Shown here: one piece after another, positions 46,472 through 57,600 of the stretch
Layout: every line of letters starts with the position of its first letter
How positions within the stretch are numbered: position 1 is the stretch's first letter
Source of the DNA: Monomorium pharaonis
Taxonomy: Eukaryota; Arthropoda; Insecta; Hymenoptera; Formicidae
Direction: 5' to 3'
NCBI RefSeq assembly: GCF_013373865.1
Contig: NC_050467.1
Location: 7,401,237 to 7,465,236, forward strand
DNA: 64,000 bases
The notes under the pieces: model-generated
Seen by the model: the letters and a program-made list of their open reading frames with translations, nothing else
Databases searched by the model: none
What the model was told of the DNA's origin: nothing
Program-made: the position numbers and the translations under genes

Positions 46472-49400
46472 GCCTGTGTGAAGTTAGCACCGCATCTTTC
46501 AAAATTGTAAGTTTTATCAAGAGTACTATTTGCACCCCAAATAGTACTAGAGTTCCTGATAGGTATTAGCAAGAGTACCGCCGAAATATTTAGAGAAATT
46601 GCAATTTGAAAATATGAGGTGCTAACTTCCCGTGGCACCGCAACATGAAAAATATATTGTTTTAAAGATCCTATCTTAAAGTACTCGAAAAGTACTACAG
46701 TTCCTGATACATTTTAACAATAGTACCAACCGCCAAATATTATAAAAAAATTATTGAAATTTGGAGATGGCACCGCAAAATGAAAAAAATATTGTTTTAA
46801 TGATCCCATCTTAAAGTACTCAAAAAGTACTAGAGTTCCTGATACATTTTAACAATAGTACCAACCGCCAAATGTTTTTAAAAAATTATTGAAATTTGGG
46901 GATGGCACCGCAAAATTAAAAAATCATTCTTTTAATGATCCTATCTTAAAGTACTCGAAAAGTACTAGAGTTCCTGATACATTTTAATAATAGTACCAAC
47001 TAATAAATACTGAAAAAAAAAATTTTTTAAGATTACAGCCTATCTTTCATAAAAGTGGCCGTAACTCCTTTGCCTTTAATTTCACAGCTTTGTGCCTTAA
47101 TAACTTCCGAAAGTACTCGCTGGGGTGCCAAAAGTACTCTAATCAAAACCCGGAAATTGTAAAAAAATTTTATCTCTAAGGGACTGACTGTATCTAAAAG
47201 TGGCCGTAACTCTTTTGCGTCAAGTTCTTTATCCCCTCTTCCTGTTCCCTAGCTCTCCTTCCCCCGGCTTCACCCCTGTCAATCTATACCTTTTTACTAC
47301 CAACCCTCCTAAGATACCCCTTCTAACTTCCATCATGGATTCCCCTCTCCTGTCCCCCCCAATCTACATGATTTTCCTTTACCCCTCGTCTCTCTTTCAC
47401 CCCCCTTTCCCTTCTTTTCCATGGTCCCCCCCCGCCCCCTCATTCACTTCTTGTCGCAGGTGTTTGTCTTCCCTTCCACATCTTCGCACTGTCCTTCTTC
47501 ATACGTAACTTCCATTTCCATCAACCATCATCTCTCCGCCTCTACCCTTCCATAACTCCTTTTATACATGTTTCCCTTCTCCCCTACCCATTTCCTCCAA
47601 TTCACCTTCGCAAACCCCGCTTCCCTCAATCTTCACAATCTTTTCATCTTATTTTCCTCCTTCTGATCACCTCACTGCCATCCCGCCATTGTTTCCTTTC
47701 TACGCCCCCTTCTCTCTAAGCTTCCCCTTCCACCTCAATCCCCCCCAATTCGTTTACCACGCTGGTGGCTTTGGGTGGTCTTTTTTCCCACCTTCCCTCC
47801 CCTCTACCCCCACCCTGCTTAACATCGCTGATCCCCTTAACCGCGCATCGCACACCCATCTTTTTCTCCACTCATTCCTCCCCCCACACCTCTTAAATTA
47901 CCATACTCTCGCACCCCTTCTCTGCCCTTCCACCTTCCCACCCTCCCGAGCACCCCCCCCACTTCCTTTCACTTCAACTACTTTTCGTTATCGCTTGCCT
48001 TTTTTCTTTTTCCATTTATCCACCTTCCCTTTCCAATTCCATCTAACTACGCTGCCGTACTCGCTGGGGTGCCAAAAGTACTCCAAATCAAAACCCGGAA
48101 ATTGTAAAAAAAATTTTATCTCTCTAAGGGACTGACGTATCTAAAAGTGGCCGTAACTCCTTGCGTCAAGTTTCACAGCTTTGTGCCTTAATAACTTTCG
48201 AAAGTACTCGCTGGGGTGCCAAAAGTTACTCTAATCAAAACCTGGAAATTGTAAAAAAATTTTATCTCTCTAAGGGACTGACTGTATCTAAAAGTGGCCG
48301 TAACTCTTTTGCGTCAAGTTTCACAGCTTTGTGCCTTAATAACTTTTGAAAGTACTCGCTGGGGTGCCAAAAGTACTCCAATCAAAACCCGGAAATTGTA
48401 AAAAAATTTCACCTCTCTGGAGGACTGACTGTATCTAAAAGTGACCGTAACTCCTTTGCGTCAAGTTTCACAGCTTTGTGCCTTAATGACTTTCGAAAGT
48501 ACTCGCTGGGGTGCCAAAAGTACTCCAATCAAAACCCGGAAATTGTAAAAAAATTTTATCTCTCTAAGGGACTGACTGTATCTAAAAGTGGCCGTAACTC
48601 CTTTGCGTCAAGTTTCACAGCTTTATGCCTTAAAAACTTTCGAAAGTACTCGCTGGGGTGCCAAAAGTACTCTAATCAAAACCTGGAAATTGTAAAAAAA
48701 TTTATATATATATATACATAAATACAAGTTTTTAGAAAAAATAGATTGATATATAACGTACAATTTGCCGGCCTTTTAAAGGTTGAGGTACAAAGCTATA
48801 AAATCAAAAACAAAAAAGTTACGGTCACTTTTAATTATGTTAAGTCCTCGAAAGAGATACAATTTTTTCACAATTTCCGGGTTCTGACTGGAGTACTTTT
48901 GGCACCCCAGCGAGTACTTTCGAAAGTCATTAAGGCACAAAGCTGTGAAACTTGACGCAAAGGAGTTACGGTCACTTTTAGATACAGTCAGTCCTCCAGA
49001 GAGGTGAAATTTTTTTACAATTTCCGGGTTTTGATTGGAGTACTTTTGGCACCCCAGCGAGTACTTTCAAAAGTTATTAAGGCACAAAGCTGTGAAACTT
49101 GACGCAAAAGAGTTACGGCCACTTTTAGATACAGTCAGTCCCTTAGAGATAAAATTTTTTTACAATTTCCGGGTTTTGATTAGAGTACTTTTGGCACCCC
49201 AGCGAGTACTTTCGAAAGTTATTAAGGCACAAAGCTGTGAAATTAAAGGCAAAGGAGTTACGGCCACTTTTATGAAAGATAGGCTGTAATCTTAAAAAAT
49301 TTTTTTTTTCAGTATTTATTAGTTGGTACTATTATTAAAATGTATCAGGAACTCTAGTACTTTTCGAGTACTTTAAGATAGGATCATTAAAAGAATGATT

Positions 49401-49850
49401 TTTTAATTTTGCGGTGCCATCCCCAAATTTCAATAATTTTTTAAAAACATTTGGCGGTTGGTACTATTGTTAAAATGTATCAGGAACTCTAGTACTTTTT
49501 GAGTACTTTAAGATGGGATCATTAAAACAATATTTTTTTCATTTTGCGGTGCCATCTCCAAATTTCAATAATTTTTTTATAATATTTGGCGGTTGGTACT
49601 ATTGTTAAAATGTATCAGGAACTGTAGTACTTTTCGAGTACTTTAAGATAGGATCTTTAAAACAATATATTTTTCATGTTGCGGTGCCACGGGAAGTTAG
49701 CACCTCATATTTTCAAATTGCAATTTCTCTAAATATTTCGGCGGTACTCTTGCTAATACCTATCAGGAACTCTAGTACTCTTTGGGGTGCAAATAGTACT
49801 CTTGATAAAACTTACAATTTTGAAAGATGCGGTGCTAACTTCACACAGAC
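46472..49850. mobile_element. Foldback element B (3.38 kb), 9-bp TSD, arms of two tandem repeat types
   Basis: It is flanked by TGTATTGTG at 46463-46471 and 49851-49859. The ends are GCCTGTGTGAAGTTAGCACC and the complement of GTCTGTGTGAAGTTAGCACC. From each end inwards: about four ~125-bp units with paired AGTACT sites (GTACTCGAAAAGTACTAG), then ~150-bp units with CTCGCTGGGGTGCCAAAAGT and GGGACTGACTGTATCTAAAA. The inner repeats occupy about 47040-48700 (left, interrupted by a pyrimidine-rich block) and 48840-49290 (right), around a ~140-bp AT-rich loop. No coding capacity is apparent. Confidence 0.85.
47224..48052 (+). other. Pyrimidine-rich block inserted in an arm of foldback B
   Basis: About 830 bp are overwhelmingly C and T on this strand (CCCCTCTTCCTGTTCCC, CCTTCCCTCCCCTCTACCCC). 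They replace the expected part of one ~150-bp repeat between GCGTCAAGTT and GTACTCGCTGGGGTGCC. It has no counterpart in the opposite arm. Frames of 102 and 148 codons here are proline/serine/leucine-rich by composition and show no domain. Its origin is unknown. Confidence 0.7.
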
Positions 49851-49868
49851 TGTATTGTGCTACTAGGG

Positions 49869-52350
49869 ATATTATGAGTAATTTTGGTTAAACGAGCAAT
49901 TCAACGCAATCTTTGTCTAATATAATTGTATTTTGTTTATTTGACACAATAAGATGTTACAAAAACATAACAATTATTTTGCAAGAATCAAAGCAGCTAG
50001 TTGGTCAACAACTCTGGAATTACGTTCGTTTAACTCGACTTCAGTTGCTAATACTGAGCTTTTTTTATATAGTGTGCAGTCATGCTTTGTCGCGTAATAT
50101 GAAAATTAACTACAAAAACTTTTAAACAATAAAAAAATACTTCCTATATGTCGAAAAATGCAAAAAACGCAAAATATTGGGAGGAGGTTGGTTTTACCCC
50201 GGTTTTTTGAGATCGCATTGCTCTGATCGATATTTCTTGCTTTAAAGATTTATCTTATTTAACTTTTAATAATAAAAATGCAATAAGTTTCTCTCTTCTC
50301 TAAGAAACCTTATTGTATACCATTAATAAAAAATATGTAGCTTTAAACTTCAGCTCTACACTAATAACTTTAACTGAATTTCTGCAAAGGAAAAAAATAA
50401 AATCAGAGATCTCAAAATAATATATTGGCTACAACTTAAACATTTCATATAATAAACATAATAAACATTTCAAAACCAAACTTACTAATAGCGTTTTTGA
50501 CCGGTCTTGGGTTAATTGCTCGAGAGCGATTAGTGATAAAGCCAATTCTTCTAAAGCCATTCTTCTGAAGAATGGAATAACTGTGATTGGCCAGTTCTAG
50601 AAGAATAAGAACCTGAGATGGATAAACCCAACTCGGTTTTGCCCGGTCGAAAACGCCATAAGATGGTTCGATACTGACTCTCTAGTCAATATCACAACCA
50701 ACACAAAACTTTTTCAAATTCATAGAAATAATCCCTAAATTCATTTAATATTTTAAGTTGATAATTTCCCTAATGTTTCAGTTGATTTTTATTATTCATT
50801 TTGCAATAATCAGAAATTAATTTATCACTCGATTGATGAGCAACGGCATCGGACACCGAGCATTGCGCATGCGTAACCTTATAAACTATATTTTCGCAAT
50901 TCAATATCTTTGATGTTTGGTCGGCAACCTCCTATGTAACTTATATTATTGTAAAGCTTGTGATTTCAAGTTTTAGTGGTTAATTTTTGAATTTGTTCTC
51001 CAGTTTTTTCCAAAAGTTATTATATGTCTTCGTGGTAAAATATTGAGAGAATCCCATAAGAGCAACTAAGACAACGAGCTAAAAAGACAATTTTCAAACA
51101 GTATGTTTTCCAAAATTTTGTCGGCAACATGAACTAAAATTTCGGCAGAAGATGCATTTCGTATTAAATAACAATCTTTCCGAGTCACATTTCAATCTCT
51201 TGTGTTTGATTTTGGTATCGAATCACCTTAATTGTATGTCACCAAAATACTGTTAAGTAGCAATGCCTCTAATGGCATTTTCCTTTTTTTCATATATGAT
51301 TACCTTTTTTAGATAATAAAGAGGGTTGGATTTACCCAGGGGTCGGATTAGCCTCGGTCTCCCCTATTTGATGCTCGTTTATTAATATTTTGTATTATCT
51401 TGTATACCCTCACACTTGTATATACTTTTGTGTATAATACCTCTCACATTGTCCAGTACCTACTATAAATTTTTACTTATTTATTTATTTATTTAGAGAG
51501 AAAAAATACATCATTTTTTGTAATTATTTTATAAAATTCTTGCAATTAATTTTCTCGTTAAAAAAGATCTGGATCCTCATTAAAAATGCTTTATTAAATT
51601 TAAATTATCATATAACGTACATATGGGAAAATTTGAATTCAATTCGTATTCAAATAAAAGAATTCGATTCAATTCGATTAGAAATTTCACATCGATTCAA
51701 TCAGATTTAAAACATTAAAGATTTCAATTCGATTCGACTTTATAGTTGTTTGATTCGCACATCTCTACTTGTGATAGAAATAATTTAAAAATGACAATAC
51801 CGCCATGTATAGCATACTCTTGAATGCACAGGATACACGAAGATACGCTATAAGTAGAAATTAATATTTTCTTGTAATGTATAAAATATTTTTATCCGCA
51901 CGTAATTTTATCCGCATGTAATGTATAAAAAGTTTTATCCGCACACATTGATGCAAGACATATCTTCGTGATTTGTTTCATGCTAATTAAATAAAATATT
52001 AGCAGAAAAGAATAACTATAATCTAAAAGCTAATGGAATAAAAGCGCGATGATCACAAGCGTTTATAGTCGCCATAGATCGACAGACGGCACTACATCGA
52101 ATGTTTCTAGAATCAATTTAAAGAGCCAATCGTGCTAAAAAAACACCTGTGAAGACGCAATGGAAAAACTATAAGCTGTGAGATACGCATTATGTTATCC
52201 TATGATTTAAGCTACGGAGCTTAAATATAAAAAATTGCAATATTTATTTATTATGGAAAGAATTAAAGGCAAAAAATTAATTTTATTTAAATAAGCCCTC
52301 AGGTCTTAGTTTCAACGTTAAAATTATATTACACAACTAAAATGAATCTT
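49869..52350. other. Intronic AT-rich DNA with MITE remnants, no gene
   Basis: Contains a likely MITE at 50491-50656, whose end GCGTTTTTGACCGGTCTTGG is mirrored by a right end containing CCCGGTCGAAAACGCC. It also contains diverged repeat ends near 51310-51360 and 51600-51775. No exon or RNA gene was recognised. Confidence 0.5.
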
Positions 52351-52429
52351 ACACTAAGAAAGAAGTTGTGAAATTGACTAAATTTCTTCAGTTTAAATAT
52401 TTATGTTAAAAGAGAATGCTTAAGTTGTC

Positions 52430-52747
52430 CTGTTTTACCGATCAATATGATTAATTCTGATTCATTAATTTTTTAATTGCTTTACAGAATTAAAAATCCT
52501 TTTTCATAATTAAAGTACAGATAATAACACAGTCAGCACGTAACAACTTCGTACAAAAAACAAAAAAAATTTAGCAGCTGCTGACAATTTTACAAGTTTT
52601 TTTTTCATTTTTTTTGTATGATATTGTTACGTCCCGACTGTATTATTGTTTGTACTTTAATTGTGGAAAAAATTAATTTTATAAAGTAAAATTCTGCAAT
52701 TAAAAGAATAATAAATCAAATTAATCACATTTATTGGTAAAACTGTA
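52430..52747. mobile_element. Foldback MITE, ~320 bp
   Basis: The left arm from CTGTTTTACC (52430) pairs with the right arm ending GGTAAAACTGTAG (52747). The pairing continues inwards (TAAAGTACA, CAGTC, GTAAC, CGTACAAAAAA) nearly to the centre at about 52590. Weaker similarity extends outside both ends. No coding capacity. Confidence 0.72.
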
Positions 52748-52821
52748 GCATTCCCTTAAGTTAAATATATGTATAAAAATTTGAATTAAAGTTTAAATAT
52801 TTATATATTTAATTGTTAAAT

Positions 52822-53339
52822 GTGCGGAAAATCTTTTTTTTTTTAATATTAATCAACAAAATTACTATAGAAATGGAATGTAGAAATGTTTTGCTCTGTA
52901 ATCAGGGGGTGGGGGGTATGGGTAAACCTCGTTTTGCATGGAAAGTCAAAAACACAATGGTACAAAAAACGTGAGGATGTTTTAGCGGGGCTTCGCCCAT
53001 CCCTTGCAGTATTAGCTAATTAACTAATAAGACTTGAATTGGTTCAAATGAGTTATATGAGGTTTTGAACATATAACGTCGTTTTTCTAAAAAGTTATTA
53101 TCTTAATGGTAAAAATGAATAGGACATAAAATGTGTGTTTCGATGAGAACTACAACTTTTATTTGAAATATTTTTCGGAATTCCCATTATTTACGGAAAT
53201 AAATGGAAAAAACCATGATTTTTATGGTTTTTTATGGTTTTTGCCATAAAAATCAGATTGCCCCTCCCTAAAACATTTCTACATTCCATTTCTATAGTAG
53301 TTTTGTTGATTGATATAAAAAAAAATTGATTTTTCGCAC
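52822..53339. mobile_element. Foldback MITE, ~518 bp, directly adjacent to the previous one
   Basis: The ends GTGCGGAAAATC and GATTTTTCGCAC are inverted. Next come AATCAACAAAATTACTATAG and the mirrored CTATAGTAGTTTTGTTGATT, with AAATGGAATGTAGAAATGTT also mirrored. The interior has TGGTTTTTTATGGTTTTTGC-like repeats. Part of its left half (TTTTGCATGGAAAGT) resembles 10076-10090 in Lsm5 intron 2. Confidence 0.75.
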
Positions 53340-54107
53340 CGGTACCGATTCTAGATATTTAATTTAAAAAGTAGCATGTATATATTGAATTTAATATCAG
53401 CCAAATTTTTAACTTAAATATTTGATTGAATATTGATTAAAGATTGGAGAAATTTAGTTAAGTTAGTTTACTTTTTTTTAAATTTTAATTCAAGTTATAT
53501 ATGTATTTATAATATTAATATTTGTATATATGTATTTAAATATATTAATATTTGTGTAAAAATGTGTCTGTAAATAAATTTTAATAAAGTTGAAAAATTT
53601 AGAAAAAAATTGACAACTTTTTCTCAATGTAAGAAAAATTATAATTGTTAATAGCTATTCTAATTAATGTTTTATGTTACTATATGTTTATTATCTATTA
53701 GTAAATACTGAGATAATTACTATATATCTATCTGTTTGTTTTTCTATTTATCTATAAATAGAATGCTAACGATAATTTAATGATGGTTGTTAATTTTATA
53801 CTAAAGTTGTAGGTATTAGGCATATAAAACGTATAAAATATTAAATCAGATTGGAAGTATTCGAAGCATTGATCCAAGTTAATTGTTGCTTCGCATTTTA
53901 AGACTGTTATAATCAGGTTTCTTTGAGAAATGAATTTCATTAAATCGATGTGCTTATCGATTTGCTTCGTAAATTCTCATGCCGGATTCACTTTAAGAGG
54001 TACATAAACAATTCGTATGAGAAGTGCGAGCGAATAGAGTGAAGGAGACTAGAGTAAAAAAAACTGCGTTTGACTTCGGGAAACGAGAGATTTACATGTT
54101 GAGTTAC
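53340..54107 (-). other. Intronic AT-rich sequence downstream of the cassette exon, no gene
   Basis: Nothing beyond AT-rich DNA was recognised. The reading frame continuing from the cassette exon to 53988 is ordinary intron read-through. Confidence 0.5.
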
Positions 54108-54158
54108 ATTGTTCTCAGCGGCTTCCCGCGCAGCATCTTCTTCCTCCAGCCAGATGGA
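54108..54158 (-). CDS. Candidate 51-bp cassette exon of the anion exchanger between D and E
   Basis: It follows a strong acceptor (TTATTTCCACAG) and encodes SIWLEEEDAAREAAENN. The donor could be AAT|GTAACT (51 bp) or, 12 bp further on, CAT|GTAAATC (63 bp). Exon D ends and exon E starts in phase 0, and this exon is phase 0 at both ends, so inclusion adds 17 or 21 residues without breaking the frame. It would lie in the cytoplasmic linker before the RIPAGAEATVVLVG strand. Confidence 0.5.
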
Positions 54159-54652
54159 CTGTGGAAATAATATTAGCACTGTCAGTCAAACCTACTACCT
54201 GGCACCCGTTTACGACTACCCACTACTGATCGCGTTCGATACATTGCCTTTGTAGACGTGATCTTCAATCATATCAAACTGCGACATTTATATAACTGAT
54301 TTATTTTCAAGTTTTAACGCGATAAAATGCATCGGCATTTGTCACGATTATCTTCCGCTTTCGTTCACGAGATTTGATTACGTGCAAGCCGCGTTGTAAA
54401 TCTGCATCAGTTTGCACCTCTAAAATCTGGAATTCGTCGAATCTAATTTCTAGAGCAATCCTGAAGCTTGTGAACACGGCTGTTACCTGTTAAACAACTG
54501 ATTACCACGACTCTTCATCTTTCTCTTACATCTCGGTGCTCTTTTTACTTTTTGACAAATAATTTTGAAGCAAGTTTTAAATAATCGGCCGTTTTTCGTG
54601 CATATGATGCACTTTACTTATAAAAAGCTGATCATCGTTATGACAATATTAC

Positions 54653-57600
54653 CTGAAGGCTGGTATAACTGGAATAGCTCCTCTTGCCACCGAATCGAAA
54701 ACCGCGCTCGTGCTCGTGTACGTGTCTGTGCCTAAGAAGGAGCGCCCTCATTACGACCGGTCGGTCCTGGGCCAGAATGAGCTCTTCGATGACCATCTGC
54801 TCGACCACCCTGTAGGCCAATCCAGGCAGATCCTTCTCCTCGAGATCGAGGAGGACCACACCGGTCTCTAGGCAACGGCGAAGATTCAACAGCGAGTGGA
54901 AGCTGAGGGAAGCCACGTGAGGCCTTCCCCATCGGTCAGCACCCTCCTCAACGTCTTCCTCGTATTTAATCCACCTGGCGGTCTCGCGCCACTCACGCTC
55001 CTCGCCGAGGCCGTGCAATTCGTCCAGCTGGACGAATACCTCGTGCGGCGAGTGATCGTACATCTTCTTGAAGGTGTCATGGGGGATGCCACCCTCTTTC
55101 CGTCGGCCGATCTGTACCGTTAAGTGGGCGGCTTTGTGCCGCCGCATGCCGCGCGGATCGTCACTGCGATGCGACTCCAAATCATCAATATCAAGTTCCT
55201 GTAGGGTGCTTGCTTCTTCCGGTTGAACGCTCACACGTCGTGCCAGTAGGCTCGAACTGTCTGGAAGACCGGCTCCCGATCGCTTTCGCCATTGTGGGTC
55301 CTCCTGCAGAGAGTATTTGCGAGATTTGTGATGGTGACGTCTGGAAAAGTTGGTTAACGGAGCAGTTAGTGGAGTTCCCTTTTTCTGTAGAAAAACATAT
55401 TTAATTTTTATAGAGAAGATAGAAGTAGATAGAATTGCGATTTAATTTAAGCAACGTAAAGGAAAGAAAGGCTCAATCAGCCATACAGCCGCCGCACGCG
55501 TAGGAGATAATAGTGATAAACGTACGTACGTACTTACTTTAGACTCTATTATGTGTGCGTGTAATTGACTCTATTTAAAGGTAATTTACAAGATTTTTAT
55601 TGAAGAAATTCTCGTCTGAGGAAAGAAATTTTCGTCTGAACGGTCCAAGTAAAGCCGAAGTTTAATCAAGTCGCTGATGTGTATATATGTACATTTTTTT
55701 AGCGCATCTCAACCCCATAAATCCTGACCGACTAAATCCGACCCGGTACCGCTCCGTGCCGGAATTGTCACGCTGCGAATCTAGCTCATCGAGCTCGGGA
55801 TGGTACGAAATAAAGGTCGGTCGTTTCGTGCTCATAATTGCGCGGTTTATACAGCGGCAAATATGAGTCCGCAAAATTGTGACATGAAATGCGACCACCG
55901 GATTTAAACTTTCGCCCTTAAAATATCGAGAATAATACTCGGATCCCATGTACCGTAAATATACATAATATATATGGAGAATATTCAAAGTAAACTTACT
56001 TTAACTCATATTCATATCAAGATGTTATTAATCGGGAAAAAAGATACGTTCTTGTTTGACGCCAAATGACGCAAACTAATTAAATCGCATGCTTTCTTCT
56101 TCCTTTTCTGCTACTTTTTACTATCACTTTAATAAAAATTTTTCTTAGAATTCTTCATATAATGTTTCAGAATTTTAATATAATCTCATACAGATCTGTA
56201 ACTGGCTTTTTATATATCTTTAGACAAAGTTTGATTCTTGGGAGGAGAAATAATAAGACAAATATGATATAATAATCGTTTAAATTGTTTATAAATAAAT
56301 TTTTGTATGTATAAGATATGTAAAATATTACTTACATGTGTTAATGTATATAAATGAAAATAATTATTTTATTAGATTTTTTAGATTTATTTCATATTCA
56401 TCGATTATATGATCATAATTAATACTTTTAACAATATCATCTTCAATTAAAATTATAGAAACATTCTATAATTATTCTTGTTCAATAATCGACTTCAAAT
56501 AATTGTTAATTTTAATTTGTTAAAATTTCTATTATGTAAAATAGTAAAAACAAAAAAAAAAATTCGGATAGCAATATTGATACTCGGATATGATTCAAAG
56601 CAAACTCATGAAAAACTTGTATAAATATCAAATGGAGTTACAATTTTAATGTTTTGTATTAATATATATATACAGGGTGTCCAAACGCACGTGGGTCAAT
56701 GCTCGTAAAACGGTAAAAGGGATCGAGATGAACATAAAAGTCCAATATTGTCTTGGGTTAGGTCTGCAAATAATCGAGATATTAACGTATGGAATCTGCA
56801 AATAATCTAATTCATTTTTATCGTAATTGTGAACAGTAAATGATAAAAGCTTATCATACATTCACAATAGATTTTTTCCGTGTTATAACTCGAGCGGATC
56901 ATGCTCTTTCCTCGGCGCGCTTTCATTCGCATAATTTAAAAAATTAATACCTCGATTATTGGTGGACCTAACCCGAGACCTAACTCAAGACAATATTGGA
57001 CTTTTATGTTCATCTCGATCCCTTTTACCTTTTTACGAGCATTGACCCATGTGCGTTGGGACACCCTGTATATATATATATATATATATTTTAAATTCAA
57101 GAGACGGTAGCAAAATTTGGAAATATCATATTTGACATTTTTTTGATCAGTTCCATTTTTTTTTAAATTCCCTTTTGTTTAAAGCTTTTGGATCAAAGAG
57201 TCTATGCCCCTGTTGCGTAGCTACACAGCTCTGATTTTATAATATTGAAATAATTTTTTCAAATTCTTTTTATACAAAATGGAACACTTTTCAGAAATAC
57301 TGCGAAAGTTTACATCTCTTTTAGAATTTATTATAATATATGCATTGATTTATGGTTGAAAAGGTTGTTTAATTCAAATAAATATGTTATATAGTAACTT
57401 CAATTTCAACAAATAACTGTTTTATAAAACCAATATTCGTTTCAAACAAGTAATATTTACTTGTTCGAATAAATAAGTTATTTAAATAGTATTAATAACA
57501 TGTTTATTTGAATCTTTTTTAACGTGTGTGAGTTTTAAAATATTCCAAGATTGCATATCTTTATAAATTTAAAATATCGAAAATTCTTATATATGAAAAA

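Larger units (their letters stand above)
30884..47213. repeat. Tandem 16.3-kb duplication, unit 2 (right copy)
   Basis: This is a second copy of 14465-30883 in the same orientation. Its first 2.5 kb (30884 to about 33400) has about 70 net missing bases and many single-base indels against unit 1, mostly in homopolymers. After that the two units are nearly identical apart from the satellite unit order and scattered one-base run differences. It continues into unduplicated sequence (the rest of foldback B and the 5' exons of the anion exchanger), so this copy adjoins the rest of that gene. It may be a real duplication or an assembly artefact. Confidence 0.92.
42486..49868. mobile_element. MITE C, unit 2 copy: ~330-bp MITE carrying foldbacks A and B
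   Basis: The left end CCCTAGTAGCACAAAACATT (then GGC) matches the reverse complement of the right end GCCAATG...TATTGTGCTACTAGGG (49868) with one mismatch, a 23-bp terminal inverted repeat once the inserts are removed. Its own sequence is 42486-42758, 46416-46462 with the B target site, and 49860-49868, about 330 bp. It lies in a large intron of the anion exchanger. It has no ORF. Confidence 0.75.

Noticed and set aside
47200..48135. Proline/serine-rich proteins in the pyrimidine block
   Set aside because: Composition explains the open frames; no start context, domain or splice support.
54732..55404. Other frames over exon D on both strands
   Set aside because: Shadows of the conserved band-3 cytoplasmic domain exon.
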